Shown here one piece after another: positions 1 through 6,497 of a stretch of 9,423 bases of DNA. How positions within the stretch are numbered: position 1 is the stretch's first letter; each line of letters begins with the position of its first letter. The translations under genes and the position numbers were made by a program. The notes under the pieces were generated by a model. It did not search any database. It saw only the letters and a program-made list of their open reading frames with translations, and had not been told where the DNA came from. Source of the DNA: LMUY01 sp964246185 (GTDB taxonomy: Bacteria; Pseudomonadota; Alphaproteobacteria; Acetobacterales; Acetobacteraceae). The stretch is taken from assembly GCA_964246185.1 (NCBI GenBank), contig CAXTPP010000131.1, positions 1-9,423 of the forward strand, given 5' to 3'.

Positions 1-1149
1 AACCCGTGGCCCGGCTACGTGGACGCGCTGTCCACGCTGCTGATGGTCATCATCTTCGTGCTGCTGGTGTTCGTGCTGGCGCAGGCCTTCCTCTCGGTCG
101 CGATCACCGGCAAGGACCGGGCGCTCGACCGGCTGAACCAGCAGATGGCGGAGCTGACCGACATGCTCGCGCTGGAGCGGGGCCATAGCGCCACGTTGCA
201 GGCGGCGGTGGCCAGCCTCACCCAGGACCTCGGAACCGTGACGGAAGCGCGTGACCGGCTGGACGCGCAGGCCGGCGCGCTGCGCTCCCAGGCCGCGGAC
301 GCCGCTGCGCAGCGCGACTCGCTGGCGGCGGAACGGGGGCGGCTCACGGCGCAGGCGACGGCGGACAAGGCCACCATGGAGGCGCGGCTGGCGGACCTGG
401 CCAAGCTCGCCGACCAGGTGCGCGCCCTGAGCGCCCTGCGTGACAAGCTGGGCGACGAGCTGGAGGCGCAGGCCCGCACGGCCGCGGCGCAGGTGGCGGG
501 CGGGCAGAAGCTGGCCGAGTCCGCCCAGGCGCAGATGGCCCTGATGAACCGCCAGCTGGCCGAGCTGCGCGACCAGATGGCCCAGATGTCCGCCGCCCTG
601 AACCTGTCGGAGCAGGCGGACAAGGCGAAGGACGTGCAGATCGCCAACCTGGGCGCCCGGCTGAATGCCGCGTTGGCCTCCAAGGTGGAGGAGCTGCAGC
701 GCTACCGCAGCGAGTTCTTCGGACGGCTGCGCGAGGTGCTGGCCAACCGGCCCGGCGTCCAGGTGGTGGGCGACCGCTTCGTGTTCCAGTCCGAGGTGCT
801 GTTCCCGGCCGGCAGCGCGGAGCTGAGTGCGGCGGGGCAGGACGAGGTCCATGCCCTGGCGGGCACCATCAAGGACGTGGCGGCGGACATTCCGCCCGGC
901 CTGCCCTGGATCCTGCGCGTCGATGGCCACGCCGACCGGCTGCCGGTCACCCGTGGCGCGTTCCCATCGAACTGGGAGCTGTCCTCGCAACGGGCCATCA
1001 ACGTGGTCAAGCTGCTGATCGAGCAGGGAGTGCCGCCGGGTCACCTCGCCGCCACCGGGTTCGCGGATTTCCAGCCGTTGGACGCCGCGGACACTCCGGA
1101 CTCCTATGCCAAGAACCGGCGGATCGAGCTGCGGCTGACCGATCGCTGA
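1..1149 (+). CDS. MotB/OmpA-like peptidoglycan-binding protein, 5' partial
   Basis: The reading frame is open from base 1, so the true start lies upstream of the window; a GTG at 19 is in frame but falls inside the conserved N-terminal segment. Visible residues 3-8 (WPGYVD) open a hydrophobic transmembrane helix (to about residue 31). Asp8 sits where MotB/ExbD-type proteins carry their proton-conducting aspartate. A long Ala/Leu/Gln/Glu-rich coiled coil follows (about 40-240), then a C-terminal OmpA-like domain (about 259-382) with the peptidoglycan-binding signatures NWELSSQRA at 324-332 and NRRIEL at 372-377. The likely role is an inner-membrane stator-like or envelope-tethering protein that reaches through the periplasm to peptidoglycan. 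Relatives usually follow a MotA/ExbB-like proton-channel gene, which would lie left of this window (inference). No flagellar genes are visible, so a motility role is not supported here. The family assignment is firm; the physiological role is unknown. Confidence 0.88.
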   Translation, partial: NPWPGYVDALSTLLMVIIFVLLVFVLAQAFLSVAITGKDRALDRLNQQMAELTDMLALERGHSATLQAAVASLTQDLGTVTEARDRLDAQAGALRSQAADAAAQRDSLAAERGRLTAQATADKATMEARLADLAKLADQVRALSALRDKLGDELEAQARTAAAQVAGGQKLAESAQAQMALMNRQLAELRDQMAQMSAALNLSEQADKAKDVQIANLGARLNAALASKVEELQRYRSEFFGRLREVLANRPGVQVVGDRFVFQSEVLFPAGSAELSAAGQDEVHALAGTIKDVAADIPPGLPWILRVDGHADRLPVTRGAFPSNWELSSQRAINVVKLLIEQGVPPGHLAATGFADFQPLDAADTPDSYAKNRRIELRLTDR

Positions 1150-1173
1150 CCCCGTGCATTATGCTGGGGTTTA
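1149..1173 (+). terminator. Terminator-like hairpin at the stop codon of the MotB-like gene
   Basis: ACCCC (1149-1153) pairs with GGGGT (1166-1170), and inner GCA (1156-1158) pairs with TGC (1162-1164). The stem is followed by TTTA. It overlaps the last base of the TGA stop. The U-tract is short, so termination may be partial. It would separate this gene from the DUF3859 gene 59 bases downstream. Confidence 0.4.
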
Positions 1174-1208
1174 CGGCATGGTGCGGCGCAACCTCATGAG
1201 GCGGCGCG

Positions 1209-1763
1209 GTGCCTGCATCCATTCGTTCCAGGTTCGTTCAAGTCGCGTGCGCCGCCGCGGCGTGCCTTGCCGGAGGCCCGGCGTTGGCGGACCAGCTCGT
1301 GCTGCAGGTCGGCCGCATCGGGGAGGTGGCGGCGCAGGAGGCCGGGCCGAAGGAGCCGCCGCGCCCTGGCAACCTCGCAGGTTCGTCGTCCGTGTACGAC
1401 CCGCGGTTTCTCAAGCTTGGCGCTGACGTTGACGGCACGTTCTGCCGCCAGTTCGGCATGGAGTTCAAGGCCGCCAACCTGCGCCCTGGCGACGTGGAGC
1501 CGGTCATGGTGCAGCTGGACCATCCGCTGTGGACCTTGCCGGACGGCCAGAGCGGCACGACGGAAACCAACCTGAGCAGCGCCAGCGCCGACCGGTGGAG
1601 CTACACCGGCTACACGCTGGAGGAGCCATGGTCCCTGGTGCCGGGAACCTGGACCTTCACGGTTTTCCAGGGGCCGCGCGTTCTGGCTAAAGCCAGCTTC
1701 AACGTGACGGTCGAGCCAGGCCAGAAAGTGCCGTCAGCTGGCTGCGACGCTCCTACGTCTTGA
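1209..1763 (+). CDS. DUF3859 domain-containing exported protein
   Basis: A 184-residue protein with a clear Sec signal peptide: Arg at 6 and 8, an Ala/Val/Leu-rich core, and a likely cut after ALA at about residue 27. The mature part has the features of DUF3859: a central segment with HPLW, a YTGY motif followed by EEPW, then PGTWTF and a short beta-rich C-terminus ending near FNVTVEPG. Two cysteines (in TFCRQF and SAGCDA) could form a periplasmic disulfide. The start is a GTG. An in-frame TGA at 1197-1199 rules out longer versions, and GAGG at 1198-1201 sits 7 bases upstream of the GTG. The function of DUF3859 is not known; a periplasmic or envelope location is inferred from the signal peptide. 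A weak promoter (CTGACC 1135-1140, CATTAT 1157-1162) may give it independent transcription. Confidence 0.8.
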   Translation: MPASIRSRFVQVACAAAACLAGGPALADQLVLQVGRIGEVAAQEAGPKEPPRPGNLAGSSSVYDPRFLKLGADVDGTFCRQFGMEFKAANLRPGDVEPVMVQLDHPLWTLPDGQSGTTETNLSSASADRWSYTGYTLEEPWSLVPGTWTFTVFQGPRVLAKASFNVTVEPGQKVPSAGCDAPTS

Positions 1764-1778
1764 AACTAGATCATAAAT

Positions 1779-1893
1779 CGCAGGGCTCTGCCCTGCACCC
1801 GGAGGGGGATAGTCATCCCCTTCACCCCCTTTATGTAAACAGGTGTCCAGAGGACGAATATCCTATGGCGGGGTGCGGGGCAGCGCCCCGCTC
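1779..1893. repeat. GC-rich palindromic intergenic element (REP-like), three hairpins
   Basis: The gap between two converging genes contains three near-perfect hairpins. Arms GCAGGGC/GCCCTGC lie at 1780-1786/1790-1796. Arms GGGGAT/ATCCCC lie at 1805-1810/1815-1820, extendable by an A-T and a G-T pair. Arms GCGGGGC/GCCCCGC lie at 1875-1881/1885-1891. The outer two are inverted copies: 1780-1800 matches the complement of 1871-1891 at 18 of 21 positions. The element probably ends transcription from both sides, although no hairpin is followed by a good U-tract. The right hairpin begins only 5 bases past the rpsU stop. From general knowledge, similar palindromes recur in intergenic DNA of GC-rich alphaproteobacteria. 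Confidence 0.6.
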
Positions 1894-1896
1894 TGA

Positions 1897-2100
1897 CTAG
1901 AAACCCTCGCGCTCCAGGCGCTTGCGCTCCATCTTGCGGGCACGGCGCACGGCTTCGGCGGCCTCGCGCGCCCGGCGCTCCGACGGCTTCTCGAAGTGGC
2001 GGCGCAGCTTCATCTCGCGGAAGATGCCTTCGCGCTGCATCTTCTTCTTCAGGGCCTTCAGAGCCTGATCGACGTTGTTGTCTCGGACTAGAACCTGCAC
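1897..2100 (-). CDS. rpsU: 30S ribosomal protein S21
   Basis: A 67-residue, strongly basic protein that begins MQVLVRDNNVDQALKALKKK and ends in an Arg/Lys/Glu-rich helix. It has the full conserved S21 core (FREMKLRRHFEKPSERR) and normal length for the alphaproteobacterial family. S21 binds the small ribosomal subunit near the 3' end of 16S rRNA and aids initiation on Shine-Dalgarno-containing mRNAs. The start codon is GTG, supported by a strong AGGAGAAGG on the minus strand at 2107-2115, six bases upstream; no ATG lies nearby in frame. It is transcribed away from def and COQ9, with a candidate promoter at 2181-2209 and an untranslated leader of about 70 bases. A hairpin directly after the stop probably ends the transcript. 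Identification is essentially certain. Confidence 0.97.
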   Translation of the reverse strand: MQVLVRDNNVDQALKALKKKMQREGIFREMKLRRHFEKPSERRAREAAEAVRRARKMERKRLEREGF

Positions 2101-2158
2101 TCGACGCCTTCTCCTACCGCGACGCCCAAAAGTGGACGTGATAAAGGGATCCAGCGGG

Positions 2159-2188
2159 CTGACGCACCGTGGAGGCCGGGTCTATATC
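2159..2188 (+). promoter_or_regulatory. Candidate sigma-70 promoter for def-COQ9
   Basis: On the plus strand, CTGACG (2159-2164) lies 18 bases before TATATC (2183-2188). Its -10 overlaps the -10 of the opposing rpsU promoter because the core TATATA reads similarly on both strands. The predicted start is near 2195, about 44 bases before the def ATG. Confidence 0.35.
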
Positions 2189-2209
2189 ACGCGCACCGCT
2201 TGCCGCCAA
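2181..2209 (-). promoter_or_regulatory. Candidate sigma-70 promoter for rpsU
   Basis: On the minus strand, TTGGCG (2204-2209) is followed after exactly 17 bases by TATAGA (2181-2186); each hexamer matches consensus at 4 of 6 positions. The predicted transcript start is near 2174, giving a leader of about 73 bases before the rpsU GTG. Confidence 0.5.
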
Positions 2210-2238
2210 AGCCTTTCGCAGATCAGGTCCAGCCCGCC

Positions 2239-2766
2239 ATGTCCATCCTCAAGATCGCCCGCATGGGCCACCCCGTCCTGTTGCAGCGCGCCGAGCCGGT
2301 GACGGACCCCGGCGCGCCCGCCATCCGCCACCTGGTCGCGGACATGACGGAGACGATGCAGGACGCATCCGGCGCCGGGCTTGCCGCGCCGCAGGTCCAT
2401 GTCCCGCTTAGGCTGTTCGTCTTCCGCGTGCCGGCTTCCCGCCTGACCGCTGGCGAGGACGAAGCGCCGGTGCCAAACTCGGTGGTGATCAACCCGGTGG
2501 TCGAGCCGGTTGGGGAGGAGCGGGTGCTCAACTGGGAGGGCTGCCTGTCCATCCCCGGGATGCGGGCCGGGGTGCCGCGCTGGGCCAGGGTCCGCTACAC
2601 GGGGGTGGACTGCGACGGCAACCCGGTCGGCGGCGAAGTCGGCGGATTCCATGCCGCCGTCATCCAGCACGAGAACGACCATCTGGATGGCATCCTCTAC
2701 CCCATGCGGATGACCGATTGGCGGCTGTTCGGCTTCAGCGAGGAACTGGCGAGGGCCAACGCATGA
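2239..2766 (+). CDS. def: Peptide deformylase
   Basis: This metalloenzyme removes the formyl group from the N-terminal Met of nascent proteins. With the ATG at 2239 the protein has 175 residues, typical for the family, and starts MSILKIARMGHPVL. All three deformylase motifs are intact: GAGLAAPQ at 45-52, EGCLS at 100-104 (metal ligand Cys102) and HENDH at 144-148 (ligands His144 and His148, catalytic Glu145). A TTG at 2200 would add 13 residues of no recognisable homology, so the ATG is preferred; its ribosome-binding site is weak (AGG at 2225-2227). The gene overlaps COQ9 by four bases (ATGA), so the two are translationally coupled. There is no fmt gene beside it here, so this may not be the only deformylase in the genome (inference). 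Confidence 0.95.
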   Translation: MSILKIARMGHPVLLQRAEPVTDPGAPAIRHLVADMTETMQDASGAGLAAPQVHVPLRLFVFRVPASRLTAGEDEAPVPNSVVINPVVEPVGEERVLNWEGCLSIPGMRAGVPRWARVRYTGVDCDGNPVGGEVGGFHAAVIQHENDHLDGILYPMRMTDWRLFGFSEELARANA

Positions 2767-3335
2767 CCTACCCTGAACGGTCGGACGAGCGGGACGCGGC
2801 GCTGGACGCGCTGGTGGCGGTGACGCCGTTCCCGGGCTGGAACCTGGCCGCCCTGCGGGACGCCGCCGGGCTGGACGCGGACTTGCTGTTCCCCATCGGC
2901 GCCACGGACATGGTGGAGAGCTGGGCCGACCTGGCCGACCGCCGCATGGCCGGCACCGCCGGGGAGGGCCGCGTGCCTGAGCGCGTGCGGGCGGTCATCG
3001 CCCGCCGCCTGGAGGCGAGCCGTCCGGCCAAGGAGGCGGTGCGCCGCGGCCTGGCCGTGCTGAGCAGGAACCCGGCGGCGGCGGCCAGGGTCACGGCCCG
3101 CACCACGGACGCCATCTGGCACGCCGCCGGGGACCGCAGCGCGGACTGGAACTGGTATTCCAAGCGCGCCCTGCTGGCCGGGGTGTATGGCCTGACCCTG
3201 CTGTTCTGGGTGCGGGACGACAGCGAGGACGGCGCGGCGACCCTGGCCTTCCTGGACCGCCGGCTTGCCGGAATCGGGCGCATCGGCCGAATCCGCCGCT
3301 CCCTGGGTCGCCGCTTCAGCCGCAACCCAGCTTAG
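2763..3335 (+). CDS. COQ9 family protein (ubiquinone biosynthesis)
   Basis: A 190-residue protein that starts at an ATG inside the def stop (ATGA overlap), with GAGGG at 2751-2755 seven bases upstream. The N-terminal half (RDAALDALVAVTPFPGWN, then AALRDAAG) fits the TetR-like helical fold of COQ9. The C-terminal half holds the hallmark DWNWYSKR at 128-135, followed by a hydrophobic helix LLAGVYGLTLLFW and RDDSED. COQ9 proteins bind isoprenoid lipids and assist COQ7-type hydroxylation of ubiquinone precursors at the membrane. The bacterial family was catalogued as 'rpsU-divergently transcribed protein' (TIGR02396), and here the gene does lie in the transcript diverging from rpsU, with def in between. 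The C-terminus is rich in Arg (RIGRIRRSLGRRFSR) and may touch membrane phospholipid. The family call is strong; the step it assists is inferred. Confidence 0.9.
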   Translation: MTYPERSDERDAALDALVAVTPFPGWNLAALRDAAGLDADLLFPIGATDMVESWADLADRRMAGTAGEGRVPERVRAVIARRLEASRPAKEAVRRGLAVLSRNPAAAARVTARTTDAIWHAAGDRSADWNWYSKRALLAGVYGLTLLFWVRDDSEDGAATLAFLDRRLAGIGRIGRIRRSLGRRFSRNPA

Positions 3336-4227
3336 GCGCCGGTTCCTGCCCCGGGTCGAAGTCGTCCACGAGACGGAATACCGCTACGTCCAGCCCGTGC
3401 GCCTGCTGGGCCACCGGCTGATGATCCGCCCGCGCGACAGCCACGACCTTCGCCTGCTGGAGACCAAGCTGTCGGTGTCGCCCCCGGCCCGGCACACGCG
3501 CTGGGCGCATGACGTGTTCGGCAACTCCGTCTGCTTCCTGGCCTTCGCGGAGGATCAGCTGACCGAGCGGCTGCGGATCGTCTCGACCTTGCAGCTGCAC
3601 CACTATCCCAGCCGCGCCGAGCTTCCGCTCGACCCGCGGGCGGAGAGCTTCCCGTTCACCTACAGCGCCGTCGAGGTGCCTGACCTCGCACGTTCCATCG
3701 AGCGGCACTACGCCGATCCGGAGGGCCGGGTGGACGAGTGGGCGCGCCGCTTCCTCGTGGCCCGCGCCCCCACCGGCACCCTGGCGATGCTGACCGCGAT
3801 GACGGAGGCAATCCGGGCGGAGTTCCGCTACGAGGCCCGGCAGGCGGAAGGCACCAACGACCCGGTGCTGACTCTCGCCACCGGCGCCGGGGCATGCCGG
3901 GACCTGACGCTGCTGATGATGGAGGCGGTCCGCTCGCTCGGCCTCGCCGCCCGGTTCGTCAGCGGATACTTGTACGACGAACGGCCGGTGGCGCGCGCGC
4001 CCCCCGTGGTGGGCGGTGGTGCGACCCATGCCTGGGCGGAGGTTTACCTGCCCGGCGCAGGCTGGGTGGAGTTCGATCCCACCAACGGCTCGGTGGCGGG
4101 CTGCAACCTGATCCGGGTCAGCGTCGCCCGCACGCCGCAGCAGGCGGTGCCGGTTGCGGGGAGTTTCGTGGGGCCGCCGCACTCGTTTGGCAGCATGACG
4201 GTGGACGTGCAGGTGGCCGTCGGATGA
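3265..4227 (+). CDS. Transglutaminase-like family protein (putative cysteine protease fold)
   Basis: Counted from a TTG at 3265 it has 320 residues. A bacterial transglutaminase N-terminal beta domain starts near residue 33 (VVHETEYRY). The catalytic transglutaminase core follows with a complete triad: Cys211 in GACRDL, His255 in THAWAEVYL and Asp271 in EFDPTN. Such COG1305 proteins are thought to act as proteases or amidases on unknown substrates. No signal peptide is visible, so it is probably cytoplasmic. The start is unresolved: there is no in-frame ATG or GTG between the upstream stop and the conserved domain. The TTG at 3265 would overlap COQ9 by 71 bases. A CTG at 3346, ten bases after an AGG, would fit the domain edge better. 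It is co-directional with def-COQ9, likely the same transcript. The usual partners (alpha-E, ATP-grasp) are not in this window. Confidence 0.85.
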   Translation: MPESGASAESAAPWVAASAATQLRRRFLPRVEVVHETEYRYVQPVRLLGHRLMIRPRDSHDLRLLETKLSVSPPARHTRWAHDVFGNSVCFLAFAEDQLTERLRIVSTLQLHHYPSRAELPLDPRAESFPFTYSAVEVPDLARSIERHYADPEGRVDEWARRFLVARAPTGTLAMLTAMTEAIRAEFRYEARQAEGTNDPVLTLATGAGACRDLTLLMMEAVRSLGLAARFVSGYLYDERPVARAPPVVGGGATHAWAEVYLPGAGWVEFDPTNGSVAGCNLIRVSVARTPQQAVPVAGSFVGPPHSFGSMTVDVQVAVG

Positions 4228-4333
4228 GGCTGCGTCCAGCAGTGGGCTGGCTTGGATGTTTGCAGATGTGGAAAGGAGCCTGACCGCTTGCGGCTTAGAC
4301 GGCAAAAAGAAGCCCCGTTCCACGCCGCTGAAC
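4228..4333. other. Gap between converging genes, weak terminator-like hairpins
   Basis: The transglutaminase gene and the minus-strand OmpA gene run toward each other here. CCAGC (4236-4240) pairs with GCTGG (4246-4250) and is followed by a T-containing stretch; the minus strand carries a CTTTTT-type run near 4300-4310. Neither is a convincing terminator on its own. Confidence 0.3.
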
Positions 4334-5479
4334 TTACCGCAAGATAATCTCCACCCGACGGTTCTGCGGTTCGCGCACACCGGCCTGTGTAGGGACCAAC
4401 GGACGGCTATCGCCAAAGCCCACGACGCTGATTTCCGCCGTTGGCACTCCGCGGCTAACCAGCTCGCCGGCCACGGCGCGCGCGCGCCGCAACGACAGGC
4501 TCTGGTTGTATGCCGGCGTGCCGCTGCGGTCGGCATTGCCTTGCACCTCGATGCGGGTGGTCTGCACCTGCGTGGCTGCAGCCGCGGCCGCGGCAACGAT
4601 CTGGCGCGCGCGGTCGGTGAGGTCAGCGCGGTCCCAGTCGAAAAACACGAGGTAGGTGCGGGAGGCCTCTGTCGGAGTGGTCGGTGGCGCAACCGGCACC
4701 GGCGAGGGCGGCGGCGGGTAGTTGAATGCATACCGGATGGCTGCGGCCACTATGCTGTGGTTCAGGTCATTGCCTTCGGTGAGCCGTGTGCGTCCGCTGA
4801 TCCCTGGCGCGAAGACTTGTCCTTGTGATACCCGGTTTGCCACGACGCCGGTGAACCGGTACTCGGCTGTGAAGGCCAGGCCGGGGACTGCGCTGATCGG
4901 GAACGCCAATCCGACGATGCCCTGGTAAGCGAAGTTGCCATCGTTGCCGGTGCTCCTGATCAGGATCTGGCCCGGGCCGGCAATGCTCAGATTCTGGTTA
5001 TGCGATTGGAGGTACCCCGCCCCGATGCCGAGGTAAGGTGTGATTGCAAGCGGCAACGAGCCAAGACCGAGCAGGTTGGGATTGATGTCGTATATGGTGT
5101 TGACGAACCCGCCGAACTTTTCTTCGGCACCCTGCGCAGAGGCGGGCAGGCCGATGACCCTATTGGGCGCGGCGCCCGAAACCGTCTGTCCAACTCGGGA
5201 CAGGGAATTGCGGAAATAGTCGCCTTCGATCTCAAGCCGCAGCCCATTGCCAAGACCGTAGCCAACGCTGCCCAAGGCACGGAACCCGGGGTCGAACCGT
5301 AAACGCGCCTGGTCCAGGCCCGCGTTGGCTCCTGCAACGCCATTCAACCGTACGCGTTCGTCCTGTATAAAGTTCGCGCCGACGCCAGCGCCTATGTATA
5401 TCCCACTTATAGGCTGCGCTTGAGTGATGAAAGGCATGGTCAGAAGACTCGCTGTAAGCAAGGTCGTGCGCAGCGTCAT
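4334..5479 (-). CDS. Outer-membrane beta-barrel protein with C-terminal OmpA domain
   Basis: A 381-residue protein. A signal peptide (1-21, likely cut after TQA) leads into an amphipathic beta-barrel (about 22-250) with repeated Gly/aromatic strands such as GIYIGAGVGANF and TPYLGIGAGY. A proline-rich linker follows (PPPPSPVPVAPP), then an OmpA-like peptidoglycan-binding domain (about 274-381). The binding residues are present: Asp317 in GNADRSG, Arg332 in LSLRRARAV and NRRVEI from 373. The loop that commonly reads GHTD or GHAD reads GNAD here, a mild change. The protein should anchor the outer membrane to the cell wall. The start is supported by GAGGA on the minus strand at 5486-5490, six bases upstream of the ATG. 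The gene is monocistronic and its composition is lower in GC than its neighbours (31 of 60 bases at 5041-5100). The architecture is certain; its specific role is not. Confidence 0.92.
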   Translation of the reverse strand: MTLRTTLLTASLLTMPFITQAQPISGIYIGAGVGANFIQDERVRLNGVAGANAGLDQARLRFDPGFRALGSVGYGLGNGLRLEIEGDYFRNSLSRVGQTVSGAAPNRVIGLPASAQGAEEKFGGFVNTIYDINPNLLGLGSLPLAITPYLGIGAGYLQSHNQNLSIAGPGQILIRSTGNDGNFAYQGIVGLAFPISAVPGLAFTAEYRFTGVVANRVSQGQVFAPGISGRTRLTEGNDLNHSIVAAAIRYAFNYPPPPSPVPVAPPTTPTEASRTYLVFFDWDRADLTDRARQIVAAAAAAATQVQTTRIEVQGNADRSGTPAYNQSLSLRRARAVAGELVSRGVPTAEISVVGFGDSRPLVPTQAGVREPQNRRVEIILR

Positions 5480-5862
5480 ATGCCATCCTCAAGAGTCGTT
5501 CGATGAGTTTGCAGCCGTGTCTGCACGATCACTGCGCCGATGAGCCATACAACTTCGTGCGTGCCTCCCCAGTGCCGGTGCATTTCCCTTCCGTTGTTGC
5601 AGGGTAGGTACAGTAAGCTGTTGCGGGTGTGTCCGGTTCACGGGTTGGATCGCGGCTGTTCGACCAAGATGCCCATCACCGGTTCCCGATCAGGAGCCGG
5701 GCTATCAGGCAGCACGTGTTGCAATTGCCATTTGGTCTTCAAGCCCGGCAATATGGGACGCGGGGAATGCAGCAGAGAGGCGCGCCCAGATGTGTTTTCA
5801 AGGCTGCTGCTTCCATTCAAGGCAATCCCAAGGGATAGTGGAAACTGGGGAGTCAACAGTGG
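5480..5862. other. Long intergenic region without a recognisable gene
   Basis: About 380 bases lie between the start of the OmpA gene and the YXWGXW gene on the opposite strand. Both promoters should be here, but I could not pick a convincing -35/-10 pair for either. A 116-codon open frame on the plus strand (5540-5890) has no recognisable motif, no good ribosome-binding site and runs into the next gene, so I do not call it. GC is low for this genome (31 of 60 at 5821-5880). The stretch could include remnants of a lost gene. Confidence 0.5.
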
Positions 5863-6180
5863 ATGCGTCGAGTTCAATACTTTCGTATGAGGCGTGACCG
5901 CGTCGTCCTGTGGCTTCTTCTGGTCTTGCTTGAGGGCTGTGCCGCCATCCATCCGGCCCACCTGCCAGTCCCGCCAATTCGGTCGGAGCTGGTTCCTGAG
6001 CCGCCAAGGTCTAACGTCTCGATGATTTGGAAGCCTGGGCACTACGACTGGAACGGCGCCGGTTACGCCTGGACTCCTGGCGAGTGGGTGGACCGAGCCG
6101 GTCATGGAACGTTGTGGCAAGACGGGTATTGGCAGCAAACCAACACATCGTCGGTTTGGGTCCCGGGACACTGGATATAA
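5863..6180 (+). CDS. YXWGXW repeat-type small putative lipoprotein
   Basis: A 105-residue protein with an Arg-rich N-terminus, a strongly hydrophobic stretch (VVLWLLLVLL) and a cysteine at 26 in LLEGCAA. This fits a lipoprotein signal loosely, but Glu at -2 is unusual for a lipobox. After a proline-rich linker come four short aromatic units of W-x-x-G-x-W/Y type, beginning at Trp56 (WKPGHY), Trp70 (WTPGEW), Trp85 (WQDGYW) and Trp99 (WVPGHW). Their spacing of 14-15 residues is characteristic of the YXWGXW family. Such proteins are small, envelope-associated and of unknown function. Two starts are possible: ATG 5863 (GGGGAG about ten bases upstream) and ATG 5887, which would put the positive charges directly before the hydrophobic core. 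The gene stands alone in the low-GC block. Confidence 0.75.
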   Translation: MRRVQYFRMRRDRVVLWLLLVLLEGCAAIHPAHLPVPPIRSELVPEPPRSNVSMIWKPGHYDWNGAGYAWTPGEWVDRAGHGTLWQDGYWQQTNTSSVWVPGHWI

Positions 6181-6195
6181 GCCCGCACAACTGTG

Positions 6196-6240
6196 CTCCT
6201 GGAGAACATGCCTCCGGAGAACCTGCTCCTCGAGAAAACA
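6196..6240. repeat. Three imperfect 15-base tandem repeats
   Basis: The units are CTCCTGGAGAACATG (6196-6210), CCTCCGGAGAACCTG (6211-6225) and CTCCTCGAGAAAACA (6226-6240). All share a CTCC-GAGAA core, and each contains a small palindrome (CTCCTGGAG, CTCCGGAG, CTCGAG). They begin 15 bases after the stop of the YXWGXW gene, in non-coding sequence. Confidence 0.6.
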
Positions 6241-6497
6241 TCCTGCCGCCTTGGCGCATGACGTGCCTCGGCGAAACTCAATACGTGGCCGAACCTTGCG
6301 CGAGACTGCCCTTGGCCACTGAGAGCGCCTGGCAGAACTTCAATTTTAGCAAGCTGACATGTTGATAATACTAGCTTTAGGCAGGTTTTGATAGGCGCTC
6401 CTGATCTTGCGCCCGCTTTGAAAGCCTCGGTGCTCAACGGGCATGGCGGACATCGATCAAAAGCGAAGTTCCAGCCTGACCCGCAACCCCGCATCCC

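Noticed and set aside
1..1149. Zorya-type anti-phage ZorB, suggested by a MotB-like protein
   Set aside because: No ZorC, ZorD or ZorE helicase/nuclease genes follow. ZorB lacks such a long coiled coil, and the downstream genes are housekeeping.
3316..4731. A 471-codon open frame on the minus strand spanning the transglutaminase gene and the end of the OmpA gene
   Set aside because: It covers two real genes in other frames, is rich in Arg/Pro/His without motifs, and has no credible start.
5540..5890. Possible small protein on the plus strand in the gap after the OmpA gene
   Set aside because: No recognisable domain, weak start context, and it overlaps the better supported YXWGXW gene in another frame.
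6027..6365. Frame covering the tandem repeats, reading APGEH ASGEP APREN
   Set aside because: It begins inside the YXWGXW gene out of frame, shows no homology elsewhere, and the repeats explain the pentapeptide pattern.
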